This document shows positions 1 to 7,761 of a DNA stretch of 24,185 nt, piece after piece. Each line of letters begins with the position of its first letter. Within the stretch, counting starts at the first letter, position 1. Source of the stretch: SABI01 sp964453215 (GTDB lineage Bacteria > Spirochaetota > Spirochaetia > Sphaerochaetales > Sphaerochaetaceae); NCBI GenBank assembly GCA_964453215.1, contig CAYVRR010000027.1, positions 1 to 24,185 of the forward strand, given 5' to 3'. The notes under the pieces were generated by a model. It had not been told where the DNA came from. It saw only the letters and a list, made by a program, of their open reading frames with translations, and did no database searches. The position numbers and the translations under genes are program-made.

Positions 1-1227
1 AGTAATCTAGAAATTATTGAGTATGGTGAAATTGCAAGAATTGTAGTTCGGGATAATAGCGTAGTTGGAGCAATAGCTTATACTAAAGAGGAAGAGCTCA
101 TCTTTATTTCAGCAAAAGCTGTAATACTTGCAACAGGTGGTATGAGCGCGTTATTTCAACACAATTTAACAACAGATGATGTGTGTGGAATTGGCCACTC
201 TCTTGCATTAGATGCTGGAGTTCCCCTTATAAACCTAGAATTTATTCAATTTATTCCAGGTATGACTAGCCCTGTGTATAAACTCATTTTTGGTGAAATC
301 ATCTTACGCTATGTAGATACTATTAAAGATGAAAATGGAGTTGAAGTATTAAGAAAAGCATTTGATGATGAAGGTGATTATCATACATGCCTTGAACAGA
401 GGGCGATGCATGGACCGTTTACTTGTGGTGATACTTCTCAATATTTTGACATTCTATTGATGAAACACTACATAAAGCATCCTGAATCAAAAGGGTTTGT
501 TTTTACATTTAAAAAAGATCTTCTTGAAGATGAAAATCCATTAGTAAAAGAGATTCCAGAGCTATATAAAAAACATAAGATCAATATTACTCAAGAGAGT
601 ATTACACTTCTTCCGTTTGCCCATTGTAATAATGGAGGCGTTTCTATTCAAAAAGATGGCTCCACTGTTGTGAAGGGATTGTTTGCAGGAGGGGAGGTGG
701 CTGGAGGTGTTCATGGAGCAGATAGACATGGTGGAGCGGCAACAGCTGCTGCCCTTGTATTTGGTGCGTTAAGTGCAGCAAGTGCGATCCATTATTGTGA
801 TACTCAATTCAGACTCTCATATGATGCAGATAGTATAAAAAATGCGTTCATCTCATTTATTACACCTCAAAGAGCAGCTTCTCATGACGCTATTCATATA
901 TTTAATGAGTTAAGGAAAAAATTATTTACCTACGCAAATGTGTATAGAAATAAAGAGGGTATAGAAGAAACTTTAGATTGGGTTAAAAAAATGAAGGAGC
1001 AGTTTTCACCCCTAGACTCTATAACTCAACGTAAGGATGGTAAATTAGCACTTAAAACTTTCCATGCTTTACGAACAAGTGAAGCACTTCTTCTTTCTCT
1101 GTTAGAGCGAAAAGAGAGTAGGGGAGGTCACTATAGAAGTGATTACCCTACAAAGGATCCTTCTCTTAGTAATAAGAGAGTTATTGTGAGTGAAAGAGAG
1201 AGAGTATTAGTGGCATCATGGATCTAA
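1..1227 (+). CDS. FAD-dependent oxidoreductase, fumarate reductase/L-aspartate oxidase type (5' truncated by window edge)
   Basis: The reading frame is open from the first base of the window, so the ATG at 142 is an internal methionine, not the start. The visible part encodes 408 residues. It contains AKAVILATGG at residues 38-47, typical of the FAD_binding_2 fold, then LEFIQFIPGM at 79-88, a likely catalytic or substrate-binding His in PFAHCNNGG (about residue 208), and the GGVHGADRHGG flavin/substrate loop (235-245, with the conserved Arg). An SRGGHYRSDYP motif sits near the C-terminus, as in SdhA, FrdA and NadB. The N-terminal Rossmann GxGxxG is outside the window. In fumarate reductases and L-aspartate oxidases the EFxQF motif is normally followed by HPT; here it is IPG, so the substrate is probably neither fumarate nor aspartate. 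It converges with gntR and is three bases from it. Family is clear; substrate unknown. Confidence 0.85.
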   Translation, partial: SNLEIIEYGEIARIVVRDNSVVGAIAYTKEEELIFISAKAVILATGGMSALFQHNLTTDDVCGIGHSLALDAGVPLINLEFIQFIPGMTSPVYKLIFGEIILRYVDTIKDENGVEVLRKAFDDEGDYHTCLEQRAMHGPFTCGDTSQYFDILLMKHYIKHPESKGFVFTFKKDLLEDENPLVKEIPELYKKHKINITQESITLLPFAHCNNGGVSIQKDGSTVVKGLFAGGEVAGGVHGADRHGGAATAAALVFGALSAASAIHYCDTQFRLSYDADSIKNAFISFITPQRAASHDAIHIFNELRKKLFTYANVYRNKEGIEETLDWVKKMKEQFSPLDSITQRKDGKLALKTFHALRTSEALLLSLLERKESRGGHYRSDYPTKDPSLSNKRVIVSERERVLVASWI

Positions 1228-1230
1228 ACA

Positions 1231-1866
1231 TTATCGGGGAATATATTTTTTTCTGTTTTTCCATAAATGAGAGATAATAAACTGTTCACATTTATTACTT
1301 TTTGTTTTCAGTAAATGTATTATTTTCGCATGCTCATTTTGTGTAATTGAGGACATCTTTGTATTCATCGAGTGATAAAAAAGCATAGATGAACGTAAGT
1401 TTAATTGCTCAAACATTCGTAGGGCAAGATCGTTTCCTGCTAAAGAGACAAGAGTGTGGTGATACAGATAGTGAGTTTCTCCATATGAGACAAAATCTAT
1501 TGGACTCTCTTGTAAATAGGCATCCATTTTTTCATATAGCTCAATTAATGGGGTAATATCTTTATCTTCTTCGATAATTAATCGCACACATAATGCTTCA
1601 ATGTATGATCTCATCTCAAGGAGTTCTTTGTGATCTTTATCATTACTCTCTTTCACATAGGAGCCACTTTTAGGTTGAACTACAATAAGCCCATCCCTTT
1701 GTAATCGTTTTATACTTTCTCGTACAGGCGTTCTAGAGCAAAAAAATTCCTTTGCTAAAGCTGTTTCTGAAAGTTTTTCTCCAGGAATATATTGCTCTGT
1801 TAATATCCGTTTTCTTAAAATTGCGTGTATTTCATCTACCCTAACACTCTTTTGGCTTTCATTCAT
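1231..1866 (-). CDS. GntR-family transcriptional regulator, FadR subfamily (FCD domain)
   Basis: The protein has an N-terminal winged helix with the GntR pattern GEKLSETALAKEFFCSRTPV, then a helical FCD-type effector domain. His residues in HHTLVSLAGN, NEHAKIIH and ISHLWKN match the metal/effector-binding positions of FCD domains. Two starts are possible. The upstream ATG at 1884 has no well-spaced ribosome site. The in-frame ATG at 1866 is preceded by AAGGA eight bases upstream, so I chose it (211 residues). The gene is divergent from the transporter/nanA operon. NanR of E. coli is also a FadR-type GntR protein, so a role as a sialic-acid-responsive repressor fits, but the effector is inferred from context only. 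A candidate operator overlaps its own promoter, suggesting autoregulation. Confidence 0.9.
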   Translation of the reverse strand: MNESQKSVRVDEIHAILRKRILTEQYIPGEKLSETALAKEFFCSRTPVRESIKRLQRDGLIVVQPKSGSYVKESNDKDHKELLEMRSYIEALCVRLIIEEDKDITPLIELYEKMDAYLQESPIDFVSYGETHYLYHHTLVSLAGNDLALRMFEQLNLRSSMLFYHSMNTKMSSITQNEHAKIIHLLKTKSNKCEQFIISHLWKNRKKYIPR

Positions 1867-1896
1867 TTTATTAATCCTTGTCATCCTATCTCATAT

Positions 1897-1924
1897 AGTA
1901 TAGCAGAAAAAACGTAGTATACAA
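1897..1924 (-). promoter_or_regulatory. Candidate gntR promoter
   Basis: Read on the minus strand, TTGTAT (1919-1924) is followed after 16 bases by TATACT (1897-1902). The -10 is a good match (5 of 6) and the -35 is fair. The -35 lies inside the operator-like palindrome at 1915-1924. Called by eye. Confidence 0.4.
1915..1924. promoter_or_regulatory. Candidate GntR/FadR-type operator, site 1
   Basis: TAGTATACAA fits the FadR-subfamily operator pattern T-n-GT-nn-AC-n-A around a GTATAC core. It overlaps the -35 of the candidate gntR promoter. The ten bases AGTATACAAG recur exactly at 2046-2055. Confidence 0.5.
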
Positions 1925-2021
1925 GAAAAATATACACTTTTGATGAGGTGCTTTTCTCCACTCTCTAATATATTTGCTAATTCTATATATAGTATGGAAA
2001 AAATAAATATTAAAAAAATGT

Positions 2022-2053
2022 TTGACAAATGCAATATCGTAAACAAGTATACA
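2022..2053 (+). promoter_or_regulatory. Candidate promoter of the transporter/nanA operon
   Basis: A perfect TTGACA at 2022-2027 is followed by TATACA at 2048-2053. The spacer is 20 bases, longer than optimal, so the exact -10 is uncertain. The candidate -10 lies inside operator site 2. Confidence 0.4.
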
Positions 2054-2054
2054 A
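2045..2054. promoter_or_regulatory. Candidate GntR/FadR-type operator, site 2
   Basis: AAGTATACAA, a near-copy of site 1 (nine of ten bases), lies 130 bases from it, about 80 bases upstream of the solute-binding protein start and over the likely promoter. Binding here would block the operon promoter. Confidence 0.5.
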
Positions 2055-2133
2055 GTTGTGGTATTTATAAAAAAATACAAAACAATTTGTAATTGTTCTA
2101 TGAACAGAAACATAGAACTATAGGAGGAAGATT

Positions 2134-3768
2134 ATGAAGAAAGTGTTGGTTCTGTTACTTATTCTGATGGTTGCTCTAGGCAGTGTAACTGCTAAAGGAG
2201 CACAAGAAGAAGTAGGTGCAAGCGCTACAAGCCCTCTAGCTGATGCAAGGGTTCGTCAGGCTATAGCATACGCAATTGATATGGATGCAGTAGTTGAAAG
2301 CTTATTAAGTTCAAAAGCTCTTGTAGCTAATAGCTTAACTCCAAACGGAGCTTGGAAAGTTCCTGGGCTTGAAGATTATTCATATAACCCAGCAAAAGCA
2401 AAACAACTATTGAAGGATGCTAAGTGGGATAAGAATTATGTGTTAGATATTGTCTACTACTATGGAGATCAAATGACTGTTGATCTCATGACTGCAGTAC
2501 AAGCTTATTTAGCTGATGTTGGCATTCAAAGCACATTTAGAAAATTAGAAGGTGACTTAGCAGCACAACTTTGGGTTCCACCAACAGATACTGTTAATGG
2601 ACCTTCTGCAATTGACTGGGATTTAGCCTATGCTGGAATCGCGGCTCTTTCATTAAATGAATATTATGACAGATTCTTACCCGGCTACTCATCTAACTCC
2701 CACACCCCTGATAATGCTGAATTAGAGGCACTTATCAATGCAACACATGTGGTTGATCCAGTTGCTCAAAAGAAAGCTTTCTTTGCTCTTCAAGAGTATG
2801 AAAATGAAACTCTATTCAACATCCCACTCTATTATCAACAAGTCTTTGTTGTAAGTAGTAATGACTTAGATAGAGCAGGTGCTGATTTTGGAAACGAGCA
2901 GTTCAATTATGATTGGAACATTGTTAATTGGGATATTAAAGCTCAACCTAATGGGAAGAAAGTCCTTAAAACAAATGGTGGACCTGTAAGCTTTATTGAA
3001 ACCCCATTCCTTAATCCAGGATCATTCATGGCTCAAAAGGTATTATTTGACCGTCTCCTTGTTGCAGATGCTGGACTTGCTTCATTTGAAGGACAACTCG
3101 CATCTTCTTATACCGTAAGTGATGATGGAAAAGTGATTAGCTTTACCTTACGAGATGGAATTACATGGCACGATGAATCTCCTATTACAGCAAAAGATGT
3201 GAAGTGGACCTATGAGTTTGCAACAAAAGTCCCTGCAGTAAACGCAGTTTTCTCATCAATGCTTAAACAACTAGTAGGCTATGAAGCATATAGCAGCGGC
3301 AGTAGTGACCACATACGTGGTATTGAGGTAAATGGTAATACTGTTACCTTTACATTTGAAGAAGCAAACTCAAATGCTCTTCTCGTGTTCTCTCAATTCC
3401 CACCACTACCACAAAAATATTTTGTTGATGTAGATCCTCTTAAATTCCAACAAGCAACATATTGGCAATCACCTGTTGGTTCAGGACCGTACAAAGTAGA
3501 AGAAATCTCAATGAATAACTATGCAACATTTGTTCCACATACTTCCTATCATGGTGGAAAAGCACATATTGATGTAATTCAAATGTATCCTAGTGGAGAG
3601 TCTGATCCTAACTTAGTGAAAAACTCTGCAGCTGGACAACTCGATTATGCATATACAAAGAGTGTTGAAGATGTTATTGCAATTGAGAAAATGGATAATC
3701 TCACAGTAACTCCTGTTGATATTCGTTATACAAGACTCTTTTACGTAAATAAATTCCCAAAACCATAA
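2134..3768 (+). CDS. Circularly permuted family-5 (DppA/OppA/SatA-like) solute-binding protein
   Basis: Periplasmic ligand-binding component of the ABC importer that follows. A signal peptide (1-20, cleavage probably after VTA) has no lipobox Cys, so the product should be soluble. The mature protein is a complete family-5 binding protein in swapped order. Residues 33-269 match the usual C-terminal half: ARVRQAIAYAIDMD, then YNPAKAKQLLKDAKW, then FNIPLYYQQVFVV. Residues 275-544 match the usual N-terminal half: LFDRLL, VSDDGKVISFTLRDG with ITWHDESPITAKDV, VGSGPYKV, SYHGGKAHID, and a final FYVNKFPKP. In normal members the last segment runs straight into the VRQAIAYAID helix. Total length (544) equals a single normal protein, with no duplicated block and no frameshift. 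AGGAGGAAGATT precedes the ATG. The ligand is inferred as sialic acid from the nanA/AGE neighbours; the family also binds peptides and sugars. Confidence 0.9.
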   Translation: MKKVLVLLLILMVALGSVTAKGAQEEVGASATSPLADARVRQAIAYAIDMDAVVESLLSSKALVANSLTPNGAWKVPGLEDYSYNPAKAKQLLKDAKWDKNYVLDIVYYYGDQMTVDLMTAVQAYLADVGIQSTFRKLEGDLAAQLWVPPTDTVNGPSAIDWDLAYAGIAALSLNEYYDRFLPGYSSNSHTPDNAELEALINATHVVDPVAQKKAFFALQEYENETLFNIPLYYQQVFVVSSNDLDRAGADFGNEQFNYDWNIVNWDIKAQPNGKKVLKTNGGPVSFIETPFLNPGSFMAQKVLFDRLLVADAGLASFEGQLASSYTVSDDGKVISFTLRDGITWHDESPITAKDVKWTYEFATKVPAVNAVFSSMLKQLVGYEAYSSGSSDHIRGIEVNGNTVTFTFEEANSNALLVFSQFPPLPQKYFVDVDPLKFQQATYWQSPVGSGPYKVEEISMNNYATFVPHTSYHGGKAHIDVIQMYPSGESDPNLVKNSAAGQLDYAYTKSVEDVIAIEKMDNLTVTPVDIRYTRLFYVNKFPKP

Positions 3769-3781
3769 TGAGGTAATAATG

Positions 3782-3805
3782 AGCCGGTGGATATTCCCAC
3801 CGGCT
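3782..3805 (+). terminator. Hairpin between binding-protein and permease genes
   Basis: A perfect nine-base stem (AGCCGGTGG / CCACCGGCT) with a six-base loop lies 13 bases after the stop codon. There is no strong T-run after it, so it may stabilise the upstream mRNA or cause partial termination rather than end the operon. It is unusually GC-rich for this window. Confidence 0.6.
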
Positions 3806-3839
3806 ATTGTCTTACCTACCAATTAATGAGGATACTACT

Positions 3840-4799
3840 ATGTTTCATTATGTAATTAGAAGGTTGCTAACTTTCATTCCAATGATACTTATCATTACAT
3901 TTTTAATTTTCTTAGGACTAGAACTTACTCCAGGAGATGCTGTTTCTTTCATGGTAAGCCCAGAAGCGTTAGCAAACATGGATACAAGCCAGCTTGAAGC
4001 ATTAAGAGATTCTCTTGGACTAAATGACCCTTTTGTAGTTCGCTATGCGAGATGGCTTGGCGGAGTATTCACAGGTGATTTTGGCTATAGTCTTACAAGT
4101 GGAGTACCTATTCGTACCATTGTGCTAGATCGACTTCCTGCAACATTAGAATTATCATTTGCAGCTCTTATTATATCAACAATTTTTGGCTCTCTGTTAG
4201 GACTTTTAAGTGCCTTAAGAAAAGGGAGAGTGACCGATTCACTCTTAACAATTGGTGGTATGATTGGAGTTTCAATTCCAGAGTTTTTCTTTGGATTAGT
4301 GAGTTTACTCATTTTTGCAATAAAACTTAAATGGTTTCCAATTGGAGGAAGAATCTCACCTGGGGATCTCTCTTTCATAGATAGAATTCCTAATTTAGTA
4401 CTTCCTGCCCTCGTGTTAGGCATTGCGATGACAGCAGGCGTTATGAGATACGCAAGAAGTAGTATGCTTGACACCATAGAGAAAGACTATATGAAAACAG
4501 CAAGAAGTAAGGGACTGCCAGAGTGGAGAGTGAATCTTATCCACGGATTTCGTGTGGCTCTTACCCCCATAGTTGTATTAATTGGATTTAGATTGCCCAT
4601 GCTCATTGGAGGGTCAGTGGTAATTGAACAGATATTTCAATGGCCAGGACTTGGAAATGAATTCTTAGCTGCAGTAAGAGGGCAAAACTACCCATTGGTT
4701 ATGATGATTGCACTCTTTTTTGTATTTGCTGTTCTTATCGCAAGTTTAATTGTAGATATTTTGACAGCTATACTCGATCCACGAGTCAAACTAGGGTAA
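3840..4799 (+). CDS. ABC transporter permease, DppB/OppB type
   Basis: Inner-membrane subunit that forms the translocation path with the next gene product. The N-terminus FHYVIRRLLTFIPMILIITF is the typical first membrane helix of DppB-type proteins, followed by LTPGD, a periplasmic loop and five more hydrophobic segments. The cytoplasmic EAA-type loop that docks on the ATPase is seen as YMKTARSKGLPEWRV, and QWPGLG near the C-terminus is a family hallmark. The start is the ATG at 3840, preceded by GAGGA with a seven-base gap; an in-frame TTG at 3807 falls in the hairpin region and lacks a ribosome site. Length of 319 residues is normal. Second gene of the operon. Confidence 0.93.
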   Translation: MFHYVIRRLLTFIPMILIITFLIFLGLELTPGDAVSFMVSPEALANMDTSQLEALRDSLGLNDPFVVRYARWLGGVFTGDFGYSLTSGVPIRTIVLDRLPATLELSFAALIISTIFGSLLGLLSALRKGRVTDSLLTIGGMIGVSIPEFFFGLVSLLIFAIKLKWFPIGGRISPGDLSFIDRIPNLVLPALVLGIAMTAGVMRYARSSMLDTIEKDYMKTARSKGLPEWRVNLIHGFRVALTPIVVLIGFRLPMLIGGSVVIEQIFQWPGLGNEFLAAVRGQNYPLVMMIALFFVFAVLIASLIVDILTAILDPRVKLG

Positions 4800-4809
4800 G
4801 GAGAGAATA

Positions 4810-5730
4810 ATGGGAAAAATGAGTAAGCGAATGATGAAGAAAATGGACACCATTCTCCTTGCTGAGGAAGCGGGTCTATTATCACATAAAAAAGGATCTA
4901 GAGTATTAAGAAAATTGATGAGTAACCATCTTTCAGTAGTAGGACTTGTAATTTTCTCCCTCATACTTTTATCAGCAATCTTTGCCCCCCTGTTAACTTC
5001 GTATGGACCACTTCAAATATCTTTAAAAGAAGTCTTATCACCTCCAAGTTCTACACACATTTTTGGAACTGATAAACTCGGGCGAGATGTGTTTACAAGA
5101 ATTCTTTATGGTGGAAGAATTTCAATATTAATTGGTTTTGGAAGTGCTCTCGGTGCTGCGACGATTGGAATTCTTGCAGGAAGTTATGGAGGCTACAAAG
5201 GGGGATGGGTAGATAAGTTCTTCCTTCGCCTTTCAGAAATCTTTATGTCATTTCCCCAAATTGTCTTAGTCCTCCTTATTGTAACAATAGTTGGGCAGAG
5301 TATGAGTAATTTAATATTTATATTTATTGGAACAGGGTGGGGAAGCGTCTATAGAATGACTAGAGCTAAAATGCTCAGTATTAGAGAAGAAGAGTATGTA
5401 ATAGCATTAAAAGCGTTTGGACTCAATGATCTTCTTATCTGTTATAAGCACATGCTTCCAAATGCACTTGGCCCTATTATGGTAAATATAACATTAAGTA
5501 CTGCAATGTTTATCCTACAAGAGGCTGCCTTAAGCTTTCTAGGTCTAGGCGTTCCCCTACAAATTGCAACGTGGGGAAATATTCTCAATGCTGCAAATGA
5601 TATGACTGTGTTAACTCAATACTGGTGGATATGGTTGCCCGTTGGTATTGTTATCTCATTATTTGTATTGAGTGTTAACTTCATAGGAGATGGACTGAGA
5701 GATTCTGCAGATCCATCACAACAAGGATAA
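4810..5730 (+). CDS. ABC transporter permease, DppC/OppC type
   Basis: Partner permease of the importer. It has a cytoplasmic N-terminal tail of about 45 residues, a first membrane helix (SVVGLVIFSLILLSAIFAPL), then the diagnostic HIFGTDKLGRDVFTRILYGG and the EAA-type loop YVIALKAFGLNDLLICYKH contacting the ATPase. ALSFLGLGVP lies near the C-terminus. The length (306 residues) is normal. AGGAGAG lies five bases before the ATG, and the gene starts ten bases after the previous stop, so translation is probably coupled. Confidence 0.93.
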   Translation: MGKMSKRMMKKMDTILLAEEAGLLSHKKGSRVLRKLMSNHLSVVGLVIFSLILLSAIFAPLLTSYGPLQISLKEVLSPPSSTHIFGTDKLGRDVFTRILYGGRISILIGFGSALGAATIGILAGSYGGYKGGWVDKFFLRLSEIFMSFPQIVLVLLIVTIVGQSMSNLIFIFIGTGWGSVYRMTRAKMLSIREEEYVIALKAFGLNDLLICYKHMLPNALGPIMVNITLSTAMFILQEAALSFLGLGVPLQIATWGNILNAANDMTVLTQYWWIWLPVGIVISLFVLSVNFIGDGLRDSADPSQQG

Positions 5731-5735
5731 TAGAT

Positions 5736-6743
5736 ATGGATACTCTTATAAAAGTTGAAAATTTACGCACCTATTTTTATACAAATAACCGATGCAATAA
5801 AGCTGTTGATGATGTATCTTTCTCAATTAAAAAAGGGAGAACACTTTGTGTAGTTGGAGAGTCTGGTTGTGGAAAAAGTGTTACAGCAAGTTCTATTATG
5901 CAACTTCTACCTCGGCTTGCTCGAATAGAGAGTGGTTCGATCACATATTATAGAGAAGAGGGTGAAGTAAATATTGAAACCCTACTAAGAAATGGGAAGG
6001 AGATGAGAAGCATTAGGGGAGGAGAGCTCGCGATGATCTTTCAAGACCCAATGACAGCCCTTAACCCAGTATATACAATAGGATTCCAAATAAAAGAGAA
6101 CCTAAAATATCATACAAAGCTGAGTGCAAAAGAGAGGGAAAAAAAAGCTATTTCCCTCCTTTCTGATATGGGAATTCCTTCCCCAGAGAGACGAATACAC
6201 GATTATCCTCACCAATTCAGTGGAGGGATGAGACAAAGGGCAATGATTGCAATGGCAATGAGTTGTGACCCTAAAGTATTAATTGCAGATGAGCCTACCA
6301 CAGCGCTTGATGTAACAACACAAGCGCAAGTTTTTGAATTGATGGACTCTCTTAAAAAAGATCATCATACATCAATTATGCTTATTACCCATGATATGGG
6401 AGTAGTAACAGAACTTGCTGATGATGTAATTGTGATGTATATGGGAAATGTTGTTGAAGGGGGGAGTGTTGAACAAGTTTTAAGAACTCCTCACCATCCT
6501 TATACAAAAGCTCTGTTGCAATCTATTCCATCACTTGGTAAAGGAAAAAACCAGAAGATTGACCCTATAAGAGGGGCAACCCCTGATCCCTTTGATAGAC
6601 CAAAAGGATGTCGATTCGCTCCTCGTTGTGATTATTGTACAGACCGATGTCTTACTGAAATGCCGCCAGAAGTCTATATAGATGAGAGCCATAGAGTGAG
6701 ATGTTTTAATTATAAGGAGGTATATTCAGATGGCAAAAAATAA
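5736..6743 (+). CDS. ABC transporter ATP-binding protein, DppD/OppD type
   Basis: One of two ATPases powering import. Visible motifs are Walker A GESGCGKS (41-48), Q-loop Gln103, signature FSGGMRQ (161-167), Walker B VLIADE (181-186) and H-loop His219. The C-terminal oligopeptide-transporter extension carries Cys292, 298, 301, 305 and 323 (GCRFAPRCDYCTDRC...RCF), the arrangement that in some DppD proteins holds an Fe-S cluster. Length of 335 residues is typical. AAGGA lies nine bases before the ATG, five bases after the previous gene. Its 3' end overlaps the next gene by 14 bases, indicating tight co-translation. Confidence 0.94.
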   Translation: MDTLIKVENLRTYFYTNNRCNKAVDDVSFSIKKGRTLCVVGESGCGKSVTASSIMQLLPRLARIESGSITYYREEGEVNIETLLRNGKEMRSIRGGELAMIFQDPMTALNPVYTIGFQIKENLKYHTKLSAKEREKKAISLLSDMGIPSPERRIHDYPHQFSGGMRQRAMIAMAMSCDPKVLIADEPTTALDVTTQAQVFELMDSLKKDHHTSIMLITHDMGVVTELADDVIVMYMGNVVEGGSVEQVLRTPHHPYTKALLQSIPSLGKGKNQKIDPIRGATPDPFDRPKGCRFAPRCDYCTDRCLTEMPPEVYIDESHRVRCFNYKEVYSDGKK

Positions 6744-7734
6744 AGAAGTCCTCTTAACACTCAGTGACGTAAAAACTCACTTCCCTGTAAAAAAGGGTGT
6801 ATTCAAAAAAACTGTTGGACATGTAAAAGCAGTTGATGGTGTTGATCTTACTATTTATAGGGGGGAGACTTTAGGGTTAGTTGGAGAATCTGGATGTGGA
6901 AAAACAACCTTAGGTAAAACAATACTACAATTAGTAAAAGCAACGAATGGTAAAATTGAGTATGACTTTGACGGTGAAGTAAAAGATCTTATTACACTCA
7001 GTGATAAAGAGATGATGAGGGCACGTAAGAAGATGCAAATTGTGTTTCAAGACCCCTATTCATCCCTTAATCCATCATTCTCCATCTATGGCTCTTTGAG
7101 TGATCCCTTAAAAAAGTTTGGTGTAAAAGGTGCAACAGATAGGAAAAAAATAGTAGGCGACTTGTTAGAGTCTGTGAATATGCGAAGGGAATATATGAAT
7201 CGTTACCCTAATGAGTTTAGTGGTGGGCAGCGGCAAAGAATTGGAATAGCTAGAGCATTGAGCGTTGACCCTGAACTCGTTGTTTGTGATGAAGCGGTGA
7301 GTGCTCTTGATGTTTCTATTAGAGCACAAGTTCTCAACTTGTTGATGGATATTAAGAAGAAAAGGAGCCTCACCTATATCTTCATTACTCACGATTTGAG
7401 TGTAGTTGAATATATAGCTGATAGAATTGCAGTAATGTATCTTGGTCATATTGTTGAACTTTCTGACGCTGATCAACTCTACAGCCATACCTCTCACCCA
7501 TATACTCAAGCACTACTCTCTTCTATTCCTGTTGCTGATTTAGATTATGTGAAAAAAAGAATTGTATTAGAGGGAGATGTTCCGAACCCTATAAATCCTC
7601 CTAGTGGATGCCCATTTCATCCTAGGTGCCGTTTCAAGATGGATACATGTAGCACTATGATGCCTACATTAAAACCATATACGATTGAGGGAAAAGAGCA
7701 CCTAGTCGCGTGTCACCTCATGGATAAAAAATAA
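6730..7734 (+). CDS. ABC transporter ATP-binding protein, DppF/OppF type
   Basis: Second ATPase of the importer, expected to pair with the DppD-type subunit. Motifs: Walker A GESGCGKT (52-59), Q-loop Gln107, signature FSGGQRQ (163-169), Walker B LVVCDE (183-188) and H-loop His221. The C-terminal extension has Cys294, 300, 307 and 328 (GCPFHPRC), the conserved cysteine pattern of this subfamily. The coding region begins inside the preceding gene, with AAGGAGG upstream of the ATG. Length of 334 residues is normal. The family relation is certain; substrate is determined by the binding protein. Confidence 0.94.
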   Translation: MAKNKEVLLTLSDVKTHFPVKKGVFKKTVGHVKAVDGVDLTIYRGETLGLVGESGCGKTTLGKTILQLVKATNGKIEYDFDGEVKDLITLSDKEMMRARKKMQIVFQDPYSSLNPSFSIYGSLSDPLKKFGVKGATDRKKIVGDLLESVNMRREYMNRYPNEFSGGQRQRIGIARALSVDPELVVCDEAVSALDVSIRAQVLNLLMDIKKKRSLTYIFITHDLSVVEYIADRIAVMYLGHIVELSDADQLYSHTSHPYTQALLSSIPVADLDYVKKRIVLEGDVPNPINPPSGCPFHPRCRFKMDTCSTMMPTLKPYTIEGKEHLVACHLMDKK

Positions 7735-7761
7735 GAGTGCAATAGCACAAGGAGAGATAGA

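Noticed and set aside
142..144. ATG as the start of the first flavoprotein gene
   Set aside because: The frame is open upstream to base 1 and encodes the family motif AKAVILATGG across that ATG, so the gene is cut by the window edge.
1886..2113. Possible minus-strand gene in the divergent gap
   Set aside because: Low-complexity hydrophobic translation, no ribosome site, and it covers the promoter and operator elements.
2134..3768. Binding-protein gene as a frameshifted, truncated or fused pair of genes
   Set aside because: One continuous frame holds each half exactly once, with total length of a single protein and matching ends; circular permutation explains this better.
3613..3822. Minus-strand ORF over the end of the binding-protein gene
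   Set aside because: Antisense shadow of a clear gene with no recognisable protein features.
2134..7734. Plain dipeptide/oligopeptide importer
   Set aside because: Family alone would allow it, but the operon continues into nanA and AGE with sialic-acid-specific residues; kept only as the alternative.
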